Shown in pieces: positions 6,536 through 13,963 of a stretch of DNA of 18,107 nt. Under the pieces are notes generated by a model, which saw nothing but the letters and a program-made list of their open reading frames with translations, had not been told where the DNA came from and did not search any database. The stretch is from an uncultured Verrucomicrobiales bacterium (lineage in GTDB: Bacteria > Verrucomicrobiota > Verrucomicrobiia > Verrucomicrobiales > Akkermansiaceae). Where the stretch lies: positions 1 to 18,107 of the forward strand of contig CALABM010000137.1 in assembly GCA_937885815.1 (NCBI GenBank), read 5' to 3'. Within the stretch, counting starts at the first letter, position 1. Each line of letters starts with the position of its first letter. The position numbers and the translations under genes were made by a program.

Positions 6536-7530
6536 AACGCCCATACCAGCACCGGCCAGCATCCGCACCTCCTAAGCGCCCCCGCACCACTCCGGAGCAT
6601 GGGGACTGGCGCGTCAGCTTGGAACGCCCAGAAGAGGCTGAGCACTACACAGCCCCTTCTCTAAGCGTGCTGAAGAAAGCTAAAATTCGCCTCAACGAGT
6701 TGGAAAACGCTGCCTCATACGGAGAGCTCTGGAAATACAGTCTAAACATCACCTATACCCCGGACAGAGCTGCGGAGGACTACTACGATGATGACTACGA
6801 GCCCCCTATCGTCCCCATCAGAGGCTGGAAAAAAGTCTTCCGCCTAATGATAGCGGTTTGCCTTCTCCTCCCCCTCTCTATCACTCTCGTCTATGCTCTA
6901 GCATTGCAGCTATATCATGCATTACCCGCCACTGCTGCGGACAGCAACTTCTGGCTCAGTGATCCCATCTACTTCACACTGCTGGGCATCTTCACCTTCA
7001 TTGCGCTCATGATTGCGCAGTTTGCCACCCCCCTGCTGGTGTACTTCTACGTATTGGGACATGAACTCACGCATGCATTAGCTGCGCTCACTTGTTTTGG
7101 TCGGGTGAGCTCTGTAAGCGTAGGCATGGACGGTGGATACATTGAAACAGATAAAGATAACGCCTACATCGCACTCTCACCCTACTTTGTACCATTATGG
7201 ATGCTCGTATGGGTTCTACTGGCGTGGATTGTCGGCCTTTTCATACCGGAAGAGCACGTCACGCCATTTTTCTTCGGCGGTGGCGGCTTTTGGTGGGCGT
7301 TCCACCTGTACTGGACTATCTGGGTCATTCCCCGAGAGCAACCGGATTTGCTGGAAAACGGTGTCACATTCTCTCTGCTCATCGTCATCATCGCAAATAT
7401 CATTGGTGTCATCTTCCTGCTTCGATTCTTTAACTTCATCACACTGAGCGGGTACTGGCATGATTTCGTGTCCTGCGCTTCCCGACTGGCTGAAACCTTC
7501 AGTTGGCTCATCTCACTGTGTGTCAGTTAA
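6532..7530 (+). CDS. M50-like integral membrane zinc metallopeptidase, putative
   Basis: The protein has 332 residues, and its ATG overlaps the recJ stop (ATGA), so it is translationally coupled to recJ. A soluble N-terminus of about 100 residues is rich in Pro and Arg, then in acidic and Tyr residues (AEDYYDDDYEPP). Five or so hydrophobic segments follow: near 102-130, 147-176, 205-232, 240-262 and 280-305. The second ends in GHELTHALAAL, an HExxH zinc site (His177, Glu178, His181) in a membrane helix, as in site-2 or M50 peptidases. A later EQPDL could give the third ligand, as Asp does in M50B-like proteins, but the standard LDGG motif is absent. The substrate is unknown. Membership of M50B-like families is inferred from the motif and topology only. 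Confidence 0.6.
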   Translation: MKRPYQHRPASAPPKRPRTTPEHGDWRVSLERPEEAEHYTAPSLSVLKKAKIRLNELENAASYGELWKYSLNITYTPDRAAEDYYDDDYEPPIVPIRGWKKVFRLMIAVCLLLPLSITLVYALALQLYHALPATAADSNFWLSDPIYFTLLGIFTFIALMIAQFATPLLVYFYVLGHELTHALAALTCFGRVSSVSVGMDGGYIETDKDNAYIALSPYFVPLWMLVWVLLAWIVGLFIPEEHVTPFFFGGGGFWWAFHLYWTIWVIPREQPDLLENGVTFSLLIVIIANIIGVIFLLRFFNFITLSGYWHDFVSCASRLAETFSWLISLCVS

Positions 7531-7564
7531 CAAATCTTTTGCTTAATTCTGACAGGATTTAGCA

Positions 7565-7593
7565 TTGCAGAATGTAGGATATCTTGCTATAAT
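7565..7593 (+). promoter_or_regulatory. strong predicted promoter for the alpha/beta-hydrolase-fold gene
   Basis: TTGCAG (7565-7570) and a perfect TATAAT (7588-7593) are 17 bp apart, with an extended -10 TG at 7585-7586. The start would be near 7600, about 6 nt before the ATG at 7606. It probably drives the run of genes to 10885. Confidence 0.7.
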
Positions 7594-7605
7594 GTTGCAG
7601 TCCTG

Positions 7606-8721
7606 ATGAAGTTCTTTCGGCCCATGCGTCTGCTGATGCTTACCATACTGCTGGCTCTTGCTGTATGGGGCGCCTACTTGTGGAACTACGTTGTGTACAT
7701 GGCAGAGCCCGTACTGATACCCTTAAACAAATCATACTCAGGGTATTCCATAGTACCGGAGAAAACTCAGGGGCTGAAACTTCAGCAGTTTACCTTCACC
7801 GGCTGGGATGGCGGTAACGTACTGGCAGCCATAGCGGAAAAGGAGGGTGAGGAATCCTCCCGGCAGCTCACCATCATGGGCGATTTGCGCACGAATCCCG
7901 CGCAGCGTATTGAAGCCATTGATTATGCTCTCATTTGTGTGGATTGGGATCACGGAATACGCTCCGCTATACCGCTTGCAGAATCCCTCACAGCAGCTGG
8001 TATCACCTGCGTGCTGTGGGAATCCCGCGGTACGGACAACCGCCGCCCATACTGTACTCACGGGCTGAAAGAGCATGCGGACGTCCCCCTGCTGATAGAT
8101 GAAATCATTAAGCGCAGCGGCAAGAGCGCGCCTGTCATTGTAGCTGTTGGTCAGGGCTACGGCGCAGGCCTTCTGCTCCAAGCGGCAGCGGTTGATACGC
8201 GAATACAAGGGCTTATCTCTATTGATTCCTATGCCTCCCTGCGTGAATCCCTCATCCGCACCATGCCGGATTCCGCACTTACCATGCCGACCATCTGGCT
8301 CATGGATTTGCACATCAACAGCAAAGTCGGCTACGAATGCTTTGACGTAGCCCCGGTAGAGAGCGCCGCGCGCCTTAGCCGAGACCTGCCCGTGCTTATC
8401 ATCAATCAGGTGCAGGATAATCCCGTCAGCACACTAGACGATGCGCTCACCATCTATCGCCAGCTGCCGTGCGACTGCCGCACCATCTGGACCATGCGTA
8501 ATCATTTAGATAACCCGGAAGCTGCCACTCGCACCATCACAGCGGCCCGCCTCAGTAAGCTCGACCGGGATAACACCATCGAAGCCGGCCTTCTTCAGGA
8601 TGATGACAGCACTCCTACCGCCATCGTCCGCTGGCTGAATGACACCTTCATCCCCGCACTGGACGCCCCCCCCATTCACGTGCCGGCACGCCCCCTTCTC
8701 ACTTCAGAATCAAAACTCTGA
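7606..8721 (+). CDS. membrane-anchored alpha/beta-hydrolase-fold protein lacking the nucleophile serine
   Basis: The protein has 371 residues and an N-terminal signal anchor (about 7-30, RLLMLTILLALAVWGAYLW). The rest has an alpha/beta hydrolase layout: a CVDWDHGIRS strand-turn (112-120, the HG region), LWESRGTD (137-144, like the family's D-RG-G turn), the nucleophile elbow VGQGYGAG (181-188), the strand RIQGLISIDSYASL, NQVQDN with a candidate acid Asp271, and RNH with a candidate His300. The elbow should read G-x-S-x-G, but here it is G182-Q-G184-Y-G186, with Gly in place of the catalytic Ser. Hydrolase activity is therefore doubtful and the protein may be a pseudoenzyme. It faces the periplasm if the anchor is as predicted. 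An OmpA-domain gene follows 17 nt later. Confidence 0.65.
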   Translation: MKFFRPMRLLMLTILLALAVWGAYLWNYVVYMAEPVLIPLNKSYSGYSIVPEKTQGLKLQQFTFTGWDGGNVLAAIAEKEGEESSRQLTIMGDLRTNPAQRIEAIDYALICVDWDHGIRSAIPLAESLTAAGITCVLWESRGTDNRRPYCTHGLKEHADVPLLIDEIIKRSGKSAPVIVAVGQGYGAGLLLQAAAVDTRIQGLISIDSYASLRESLIRTMPDSALTMPTIWLMDLHINSKVGYECFDVAPVESAARLSRDLPVLIINQVQDNPVSTLDDALTIYRQLPCDCRTIWTMRNHLDNPEAATRTITAARLSKLDRDNTIEAGLLQDDDSTPTAIVRWLNDTFIPALDAPPIHVPARPLLTSESKL

Positions 8722-8738
8722 CCCACCATTCATCTTCC

Positions 8739-10052
8739 ATGTACTCAGGAACTTCATCTCTCACCACAGGCAGACAACAGCCGCAGAAGAGACACCATAA
8801 CCGCAAACGCAACGGATACGAGCTCACAAGCCAGCGCTCCATGCTCCCCATCGCCATGGGTGCATGCTTTGCATCCTTCGCCGTATACAGCGTGCTGCTG
8901 TACTTCGCGCCGTATATTCTCACCTTTGACATCATGGTACTAACCGACCATCAGCAAGATGCGCCGGTAGAGTATGAGCGCGTCTACGTGCGAGACACCC
9001 CGGATGAAAAGCTTGTAGAGGCGGATGAAACCCCGCCGCCCGATGAGCCAGCAGAAATAACAGACATTGCACACGAGCCGGTTGAAATTGACATTCTGGA
9101 TGCTAACGTAGAGGAGCTTATTATGGCCCCCGGGCCCACGGATTTGTCTGTTCCAGAGCCCACACCTACGGCAGAACAACCCTCAGCAGTGGCGGAAATG
9201 CTGCCCGGTGAACTCAGTGATGACATGCTTGCCCTTCCTGAGGTGCCGGTCGAAGCCATGACCACCCCTGAGCCCACCCCCGTGAATCACAACGAGGTGA
9301 TTGCCCGAGCCACCGCTCAGCTGGATGACGTAGACGGTGCGGAAGGTCTCACTACGGCTGACCTGCAAAACACGGCTAGGGAAAGCAATGCCGGAGACTT
9401 ACCGGCTGATAACCGCTCACTGGAAGAACTCATCGGCGAGTCCAATCTCGGTTCATCCTCCGGTGTAGCCCGTCTGGGTACAGATTTGCTCTTCGGCTTC
9501 AATGAAAGCAAGCTCAGAAGCTCGGCCCGTATCACCATGCTCCAGCTGGCCGCGCTCATCCAGAAAAATCAGAACACAATCTTTATCATCGAAGGTCACA
9601 CGGACAGCATCGGTGATGATAACTATAACGCCCTGCTTTCCATGCAGCGCGCCGCAGCTGTACGCGAATGGCTCAGAAAGAACCGCGTACCCACGCACAA
9701 TGTTTACATACGCGCCTGTGCCAACAGATCTCCTCTGGTGCCCATCACCAAAAACCGTGAACAGGAAGCCAGCAATCGCCGCGTGGAAATTCACATGCGC
9801 AGAGCAGACGAAAAGATGCCCGAGGGCTGCGAAAACCATGATTATCCCGTTGACCTGACTACAAAAGTCAGAGACCAGATTTCCTCCGGTGTCAGCGTCC
9901 CGAGAACTTACGTGTCCGCTTCTGCCACCGTAAACAACGAAGCAGCCTCCCAAGGCAGCTCCGCTCAGCCCCGCAGAACAGAAGGACAGCGCAACAATCG
10001 CCAGAACAATCAGCGCAATCGCAGAAACAACAGGCGCACCAGGAATAGATGA
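8739..10052 (+). CDS. OmpA-family protein with N-terminal membrane anchor and Arg/Asn-rich tail
   Basis: The protein has 437 residues. A basic N-terminus (QKRHHNRKRN) precedes one hydrophobic segment (about 36-60), with no cleavage site evident. A Pro- and acid-rich linker follows (about 70-245, with TPPPDEPAE and TPEPTPV), typical of proteins that span the periplasm. The OmpA C-terminal domain is at about 249-354: DLLFGFNESKL, IEGHTDSIGDDNYNALLSMQRA (the peptidoglycan-binding NxxLSxxRA pattern) and EASNRRVEIHM. The chain ends in a strongly basic tail (411-437) made almost wholly of Arg, Asn and Gln. The layout suggests an inner-membrane protein that reaches peptidoglycan, like MotB or Pal-type tethers but with no partner genes here. 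The HAD gene overlaps its stop by 4 nt. Confidence 0.8.
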   Translation: MYSGTSSLTTGRQQPQKRHHNRKRNGYELTSQRSMLPIAMGACFASFAVYSVLLYFAPYILTFDIMVLTDHQQDAPVEYERVYVRDTPDEKLVEADETPPPDEPAEITDIAHEPVEIDILDANVEELIMAPGPTDLSVPEPTPTAEQPSAVAEMLPGELSDDMLALPEVPVEAMTTPEPTPVNHNEVIARATAQLDDVDGAEGLTTADLQNTARESNAGDLPADNRSLEELIGESNLGSSSGVARLGTDLLFGFNESKLRSSARITMLQLAALIQKNQNTIFIIEGHTDSIGDDNYNALLSMQRAAAVREWLRKNRVPTHNVYIRACANRSPLVPITKNREQEASNRRVEIHMRRADEKMPEGCENHDYPVDLTTKVRDQISSGVSVPRTYVSASATVNNEAASQGSSAQPRRTEGQRNNRQNNQRNRRNNRRTRNR

Positions 10053-10885
10053 GCATCCCCACCATAGAGGAAGGCTCCACCCCTCCCGGTTTCTCAGCAG
10101 CGGCAGGTACTCCCTGCCGCTGGCTCGTTTCCCTGGATTATGACGGCACCCTGCAGAACCCAGTAGGCCCCCCTATCCAGCCAGAGTTCTTCGAACAGAT
10201 GCAGGCTTGGCGCAAGGCCGGCGTGCGCTGGGGCATTAATACAGGCCGTTCGCTGGATTACCTCCTACAGGAGATTATCCCATGCAGCCCCGTGCTGCCG
10301 GATTTCATCTGCACCTGCGAACGCTATGTATATATAGCGGATGCTGACGGCAAGCTCCGCCCTCAGCTTGGGCATAATGCCGCATGCCACCGCCACAATG
10401 CCGAACTGAAGCGCAGCCTTGCCCCCACTCTGCATGCCACTCTCTCAGAGTTGCGCCGCACGTGCCCCCAGCTGGAATGGGAACTCGCGGTGAATGACCC
10501 GCTTTCCATTGAGGCGAAAGACAGTGAAACCATGGACGCCCTGCTCCCCCACCTGCAGCCGCTCGTCACTCCCGCCTGCACCATCCAGCGCGCCGGGCGC
10601 TACATGCGCTTTGCGGATGCGCGGTACTCTAAAGGAACCGCCCTTTCTCTCGTCCTGAAGCACTGGCAGCTCAGCCCGGAAAATCTCTTCATCATGGGGG
10701 ATGGCCAGAATGATTTGGATGCCTTCCGCATGTTCCCCGCAGCTTACTGCGCGGCCCCATCCACAGCCCACCCCGAGGTGCTGGAGTGGCTGAAACACCG
10801 CCCGCACGTCCGCATCAGTCAGGAGCAAGGTGTCCTCTCAGAGCTTCGCAACTGGTATCAGGAACGCGTGCAACCCGTATTTTAA
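10049..10885 (+). CDS. HAD superfamily (IIB/Cof-like) phosphatase
   Basis: The protein has 278 residues. All four HAD motifs are visible: motif I SLDYDGTL (Asp30 nucleophile, Asp32 acid), motif II GINTGRS (Thr65), motif III Lys195 in RYSKGTALS, and motif IV MGDGQNDLDAF (217-222). The long segment between motifs II and III (about 75-185) is the C2-type cap of subfamily IIB, which includes Cof-type sugar phosphatases, sucrose-phosphate phosphatase and trehalose-phosphate phosphatase. The substrate is unknown. Its ATG overlaps the OmpA-family stop (ATGA), so the two are coupled. No Shine-Dalgarno close to the start is needed if reinitiation is used. Confidence 0.85.
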   Translation: MSIPTIEEGSTPPGFSAAAGTPCRWLVSLDYDGTLQNPVGPPIQPEFFEQMQAWRKAGVRWGINTGRSLDYLLQEIIPCSPVLPDFICTCERYVYIADADGKLRPQLGHNAACHRHNAELKRSLAPTLHATLSELRRTCPQLEWELAVNDPLSIEAKDSETMDALLPHLQPLVTPACTIQRAGRYMRFADARYSKGTALSLVLKHWQLSPENLFIMGDGQNDLDAFRMFPAAYCAAPSTAHPEVLEWLKHRPHVRISQEQGVLSELRNWYQERVQPVF

Positions 10886-10930
10886 GAAAAAGTGTGTTCA
10901 CAAAACGCTTTCGGCTTGACTTTTTCACAA
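10886..10930 (+). terminator. weak possible terminator after the HAD gene
   Basis: An 8-bp AT-rich inverted repeat GAAAAAGT (10886-10893) with ACTTTTTC (10919-10926) has a 25-nt loop. The T run falls within the right arm. It is poor compared with the other terminators in the window; the stretch also contains a TTGACT that could be a -35 box for the next gene. Confidence 0.25.
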
Positions 10931-11083
10931 AAAAATAGTTTCATATGTGCCCGTAAGTGTCTGACACGCTCACGAGCATGCCGACATGAGCAACAAGACA
11001 CCACCGAGCAAGCAAGCCCCGCGCTGGCAAACCGGTAGTAACATTCTCCCAAAGAGAAATAACAAACGAAATCATAAACAATT

Positions 11084-11188
11084 ATGGGATCGCTTAAGAA
11101 GAGACGTAAGGCTAAGATCAACAAGCACAAGCGCAGCAAGCGCATGCGCCAGAACCGCCACAAGAAGCGTTTGCGTTACAAGTCCTAA
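11084..11188 (+). CDS. AURKAIP1/COX24-domain small ribosomal-type protein (mS38/bS22-like), 34 residues
   Basis: This very short gene encodes MGSLKKRRKAKINKHKRSKR followed by 14 more residues ending LRYKS. About 60% of residues are Lys, Arg or His. The MGSxxKKRRK start and the HKxxKRxRxxRHKKR pattern match the AURKAIP1/COX24 C-terminal domain, which in mitochondria is ribosomal protein mS38 and in mycobacteria is bS22, a small-subunit protein near the decoding site. A ribosomal role here is inferred from that resemblance. It stands alone: about 200 nt of non-coding leader precede it and a strong terminator follows 43 nt after the stop. No good Shine-Dalgarno is seen. A longer frame at 10986-11201 overlaps it out of phase and looks spurious. 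Confidence 0.8.
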   Translation: MGSLKKRRKAKINKHKRSKRMRQNRHKKRLRYKS

Positions 11189-11231
11189 GCTGCGCGCTTA
11201 GGCCACGTCCGCAAGCGACGCTGTTCTTTCC

Positions 11232-11266
11232 ACGGCACTGTTTCCACACGAAGCAGTGCCGTTTTT
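11232..11266 (+). terminator. rho-independent terminator after the mS38-like gene
   Basis: A 13-bp stem (11232-11244 with 11250-11262; ACGGCACTG/CAGTGCCGT outer part, one G-T pair) has a 5-nt loop and is followed by TTTT. It separates the small gene from htpG. Confidence 0.9.
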
Positions 11267-11317
11267 CTATGCTATCATTGCTCAGCATAACCGATAATCT
11301 GCTGACGCTTATTCACC

Positions 11318-11345
11318 TTGACGCCACGCCGCATACGCGTAAAAT
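11318..11345 (+). promoter_or_regulatory. predicted promoter for htpG
   Basis: TTGACG (11318-11323) and TAAAAT (11340-11345) are 16 bp apart. The start would be near 11352, leaving a leader of about 19 nt that is T-rich and has no Shine-Dalgarno. No CIRCE-type inverted repeat is visible. Confidence 0.5.
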
Positions 11346-11370
11346 AGGACACACGATTTTTTTCAACACC

Positions 11371-13212
11371 ATGGCAAACACCCATCAATTTCAAACAGAA
11401 GTACGCCAGCTGCTTGACATCGTCATCCACGCTTTCTACAGCGACCGCGAGGTCTTCGTGCGCGAGCTCGTCTCAAACGCCTCCGATGCTCTGGAAAAGC
11501 TTCGCCTGAAGCAGCTCACGAATGCTGAGATTTATGAGCCTGAGCGTGAACTGCGCATCACCATCACCACGAATGAAGAGGGCAAGACCCTCACCATCTC
11601 TGATGCCGGTATCGGCATGACTCAGGATGAAGTCATCGAATACCTGGGCACCATCGCCCACTCCGGCACCAAGAAGTTCCTGGAGATGATGAAAGAGAGT
11701 CAGGGCGGCACGCAGGATCTCATCGGCCAGTTCGGCGTGGGCTTCTACAGTGTGTTCATGGCTGCTGATTCCGTGGAGGTCACCACACGCTCCTGGCAGC
11801 CAGACGCCACCCCCGTGAAGTGGACGAGCGATGGCCGCGAAGGTTACACACTGGAAGACGCCCCGGCTGACACCCCGCGCGGCACCAGCATTCTCATCCA
11901 CCTGAAGGAGGACGCCGCGGACTTCTCCCGCGCTGAGCACCTCCGCCATATCATCAGCCGCTACAGTAACTTCGTGGGCTTCCCCATCGATTTCAACGGC
12001 GAGCACCTCAACACCGTGCAGGCCATCTGGATGAAGAACAAGAAGGACGTCACCGCTGAGGAGTACGAATCCTTCTACAAGTACATTGCCCACTCTGAAA
12101 GCGCCCCGCTCACGCACATGCACTTCAGCGCGGATGCCCCCATCGTGCTGAACTCCGTACTCTTCGTACCGCAGGATAATCCCGAGGCCTTCGGCTTCGG
12201 GCGCTGTGAGCCGAATGTCGCCCTGTACTGCCACAAAGTTCTCATTGATAACAAGCCTGAGAACCTCCTGCCTGACTGGCTGCGCTTCCTCTCCGGCGTG
12301 GTGGACAGCGAGGACCTCCCCCTGAACATCTCCCGCGAGATGCTGCAGGACAACTCCCTGCTGCGCCGCATCTCCGGCATCATCACCAAGCGCTTCATCA
12401 AGCATCTGGAAACCCTGGCTAAGGATGATGCTGACAAGTATGAAACCTTCTGGCAGCAGTTTAGCCGCTTCATCAAGGAAGGCGTTGTGACCTCCTGGGA
12501 GCACAAGGCCGCTCTCGGCAAGCTGCTCCGCTTTGAATCCACCTTCACGGAGGCCGGAAAGCTCACCTCCTTCACGGATTACATCAGCCGCATGAAGGAA
12601 AACCAGAAGGACATTTACGTGCTGTACGGCGCCTCCCGCGCCCAGCTGGAGCACAGCCCCTATCTGGATGCCCTGAAGGCCCGAGGCTTTGAAGTAGCCT
12701 TCTTCACGGATGGCGGTGACCAGTTCGTCATTGATACCCTCATGACGATTGATGACAAGGAGATTAAGTCCATCGACCGCTCAAATCTGGACCTGCCCCC
12801 GCTGGAGGCTCAGCCGGATTCCCCCTGCCTGGATGAAGAAGAGGCTACCGGCCTTACCTCTTGGCTCAGCTCCACCTTCAGCGAAACCTTCAGCAAAGTC
12901 ACCACCAGTGACCGCGTCACCAGCGCCCCGGCCATTGCCCTGCAGGGTGAGAATGATATCTCCCCCGAGATTAAGGCATACATGAAGGCTATGGGACAGC
13001 CCGTGCCGGAATCACACCCGGAGATTGCGCTGAACCCGCACAGCCCCATCGTGCAGAAACTGGCTCAACTGCGCACGGAAGATGAAGCTCTGGCCACACT
13101 GCTGGCTGAGCAGATTATGAATACCGCTCTGCTCCGCGCCGGCATGCTGGACGATCCCGCCAAGCTGGCAGACAACTCTCAGGTCCTGCTTGAAAAGCTT
13201 CTCAGCAAGTAA
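11371..13212 (+). CDS. htpG: molecular chaperone HtpG (Hsp90)
   Basis: The protein has 613 residues from the ATG at 11371 (MANTHQFQTEVRQLLDIV), close to the usual bacterial length of about 620. The frame extends back to 11269, but those 34 residues lie in the promoter and terminator region. The N-terminal GHKL ATPase domain is complete: FVRELVSNASDALEKLR, DAGIGMT, GTIAHSGTKKF and the lid GQFGVGFYSVFM. The middle domain has SRYSNFVGFPI, LPLNISREMLQDNSLLRRI and the client/catalytic loop region. The C-terminal dimerisation domain ends NPHSPIVQKLAQL and TALLRAGMLDDPAKL. It is an ATP-dependent cytosolic chaperone. It appears to be a single-gene transcript, with a hairpin terminator shared with the convergent merR-type gene. 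Confidence 0.97.
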   Translation: MANTHQFQTEVRQLLDIVIHAFYSDREVFVRELVSNASDALEKLRLKQLTNAEIYEPERELRITITTNEEGKTLTISDAGIGMTQDEVIEYLGTIAHSGTKKFLEMMKESQGGTQDLIGQFGVGFYSVFMAADSVEVTTRSWQPDATPVKWTSDGREGYTLEDAPADTPRGTSILIHLKEDAADFSRAEHLRHIISRYSNFVGFPIDFNGEHLNTVQAIWMKNKKDVTAEEYESFYKYIAHSESAPLTHMHFSADAPIVLNSVLFVPQDNPEAFGFGRCEPNVALYCHKVLIDNKPENLLPDWLRFLSGVVDSEDLPLNISREMLQDNSLLRRISGIITKRFIKHLETLAKDDADKYETFWQQFSRFIKEGVVTSWEHKAALGKLLRFESTFTEAGKLTSFTDYISRMKENQKDIYVLYGASRAQLEHSPYLDALKARGFEVAFFTDGGDQFVIDTLMTIDDKEIKSIDRSNLDLPPLEAQPDSPCLDEEEATGLTSWLSSTFSETFSKVTTSDRVTSAPAIALQGENDISPEIKAYMKAMGQPVPESHPEIALNPHSPIVQKLAQLRTEDEALATLLAEQIMNTALLRAGMLDDPAKLADNSQVLLEKLLSK

Positions 13213-13243
13213 AGCAAGCCCCCACACAACTAACCGTAATAAA

Positions 13244-13283
13244 CTGCGCCGCCCGGAAAATCCGAACGGCGCAGTCTATTTTT
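13244..13283. terminator. bidirectional terminator between htpG and the MerR-type gene
   Basis: An 8-bp stem CTGCGCCG (13244-13251) with CGGCGCAG (13267-13274) has a further CGG/CCG pairing inside it. On the plus strand it is followed by TCTATTTTT; on the minus strand a short T-rich TTTATTA follows. It lies between convergent genes. Confidence 0.85.
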
Positions 13284-13303
13284 AATTCACTTTGCGAAAA
13301 AAT

Positions 13304-13816
13304 TTACTTATCCAATGAGGAAATGAGAGAGGGCATATCCGGGGCCAGCTTGCCATCTTCCATCATGATGGTGGGCAGCTGAGCAATACCGGCGCGAGTA
13401 ATGAGCGGGAACGCCTCATCAGGATTGCGCCCATCCTCGGAAGCCTTAATGGCCTCCTTTGTGCCCTGAATGAAGAAATCCACCAGCTTCAGGCTACGAG
13501 CCACACTTTCCTGCATATCCAGCAGGTTGGCATGAGCCTGATTCAGCATAGCCAAACGCAGCGGCAGTGATTCCGCACCCTGCACGGTAGCATCAAAGAA
13601 CTCCTTAATCTGGGCCAGCGTCACACGAGCCTGCTTCAGACACAACGCACCAATCAAGCAAGCCACACTATCCTCACCGTACACACGGCGGCCGGACTGG
13701 GTGCGCTCTACATGGCGAATGATACCCTCTTTTTCATAATAGCGGAGAGTATGGACAGACAGGCCGGTCTTGCGAGCCAGCGCAGAGATGGTATAACGAG
13801 TTTCTTTCGCAGTCAT
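13304..13816 (-). CDS. MerR-family transcriptional regulator
   Basis: The protein has 170 residues. The N-terminal winged helix-turn-helix is typical of MerR: YTISALARKTGLSVHTLRYYEKEGII (8-33), then RVYGEDSVACLIGALCLKQARVTLAQIKEFF. A long dimerisation helix follows (QAHANLLDMQESVARSLKLVDFFIQ). The C-terminal part (about 125-170) has no clear metal-binding Cys motif; the only Cys residues are in the second HTH subdomain region (ACLIGALC). The effector is unknown and need not be a metal. It diverges from rseP across 147 bp that contain a strong dyad, so it may control itself, rseP, or both. Its start at 13816 is close to a predicted promoter. Confidence 0.85.
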   Translation of the reverse strand: MTAKETRYTISALARKTGLSVHTLRYYEKEGIIRHVERTQSGRRVYGEDSVACLIGALCLKQARVTLAQIKEFFDATVQGAESLPLRLAMLNQAHANLLDMQESVARSLKLVDFFIQGTKEAIKASEDGRNPDEAFPLITRAGIAQLPTIMMEDGKLAPDMPSLISSLDK

Positions 13817-13834
13817 TTCCGTGTTGGTGGCGAC

Positions 13835-13863
13835 ATTAGACCATACTTCACAATAAAGGTCAA
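13835..13863 (-). promoter_or_regulatory. predicted promoter for the MerR-type gene
   Basis: On the minus strand TTGACC (13863-13858) is followed after 17 bp by TCTAAT (13840-13835). Reading TAATGT as the -10 gives the 19-bp spacing typical of MerR-controlled promoters. The leader would be only about 12 nt. Confidence 0.45.
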
Positions 13864-13880
13864 GCCAAATTTGATTGAAT

Positions 13881-13906
13881 ATAATGTGACAATTTTGTCA
13901 CGTTAT
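13881..13906. promoter_or_regulatory. 26-bp dyad between the MerR-type gene and rseP, candidate operator
   Basis: The core GTGACAATTTTGTCAC (13886-13901) is a perfect 7-bp inverted repeat around TT. It extends to ATAA...TTAT arms with one mismatch pair, giving 11 of 12 matching positions per arm. A TATAAT (13880-13885) overlaps its left edge. A second perfect palindrome, GCAAGCTTGC, lies at 13915-13924. Binding protein unknown; the adjacent MerR-type regulator is the obvious candidate. Confidence 0.6.
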
Positions 13907-13963
13907 GTCATGCCGCAAGCTTGCATGTTAGATTCTGATATGGCAAGATGAGTGGGTACTGAT

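Noticed and set aside
10986..11201. A 71-codon frame overlapping the mS38-like gene
   Set aside because: It is out of phase with the recognisable 34-residue protein, its second half is the Arg/Ser/Thr-rich shadow of that gene, and no family resemblance was seen.
11473..12654. A 393-codon open frame antisense to htpG
   Set aside because: htpG is unmistakable, and the antisense product is low-complexity Gly/Val/Leu/Glu sequence typical of a shadow frame.
13886..13901. Dyad as a CRP/FNR site
   Set aside because: The half-sites TGTGA and TCAC are 8 bp apart rather than 6, and there is no CRP-type gene nearby.
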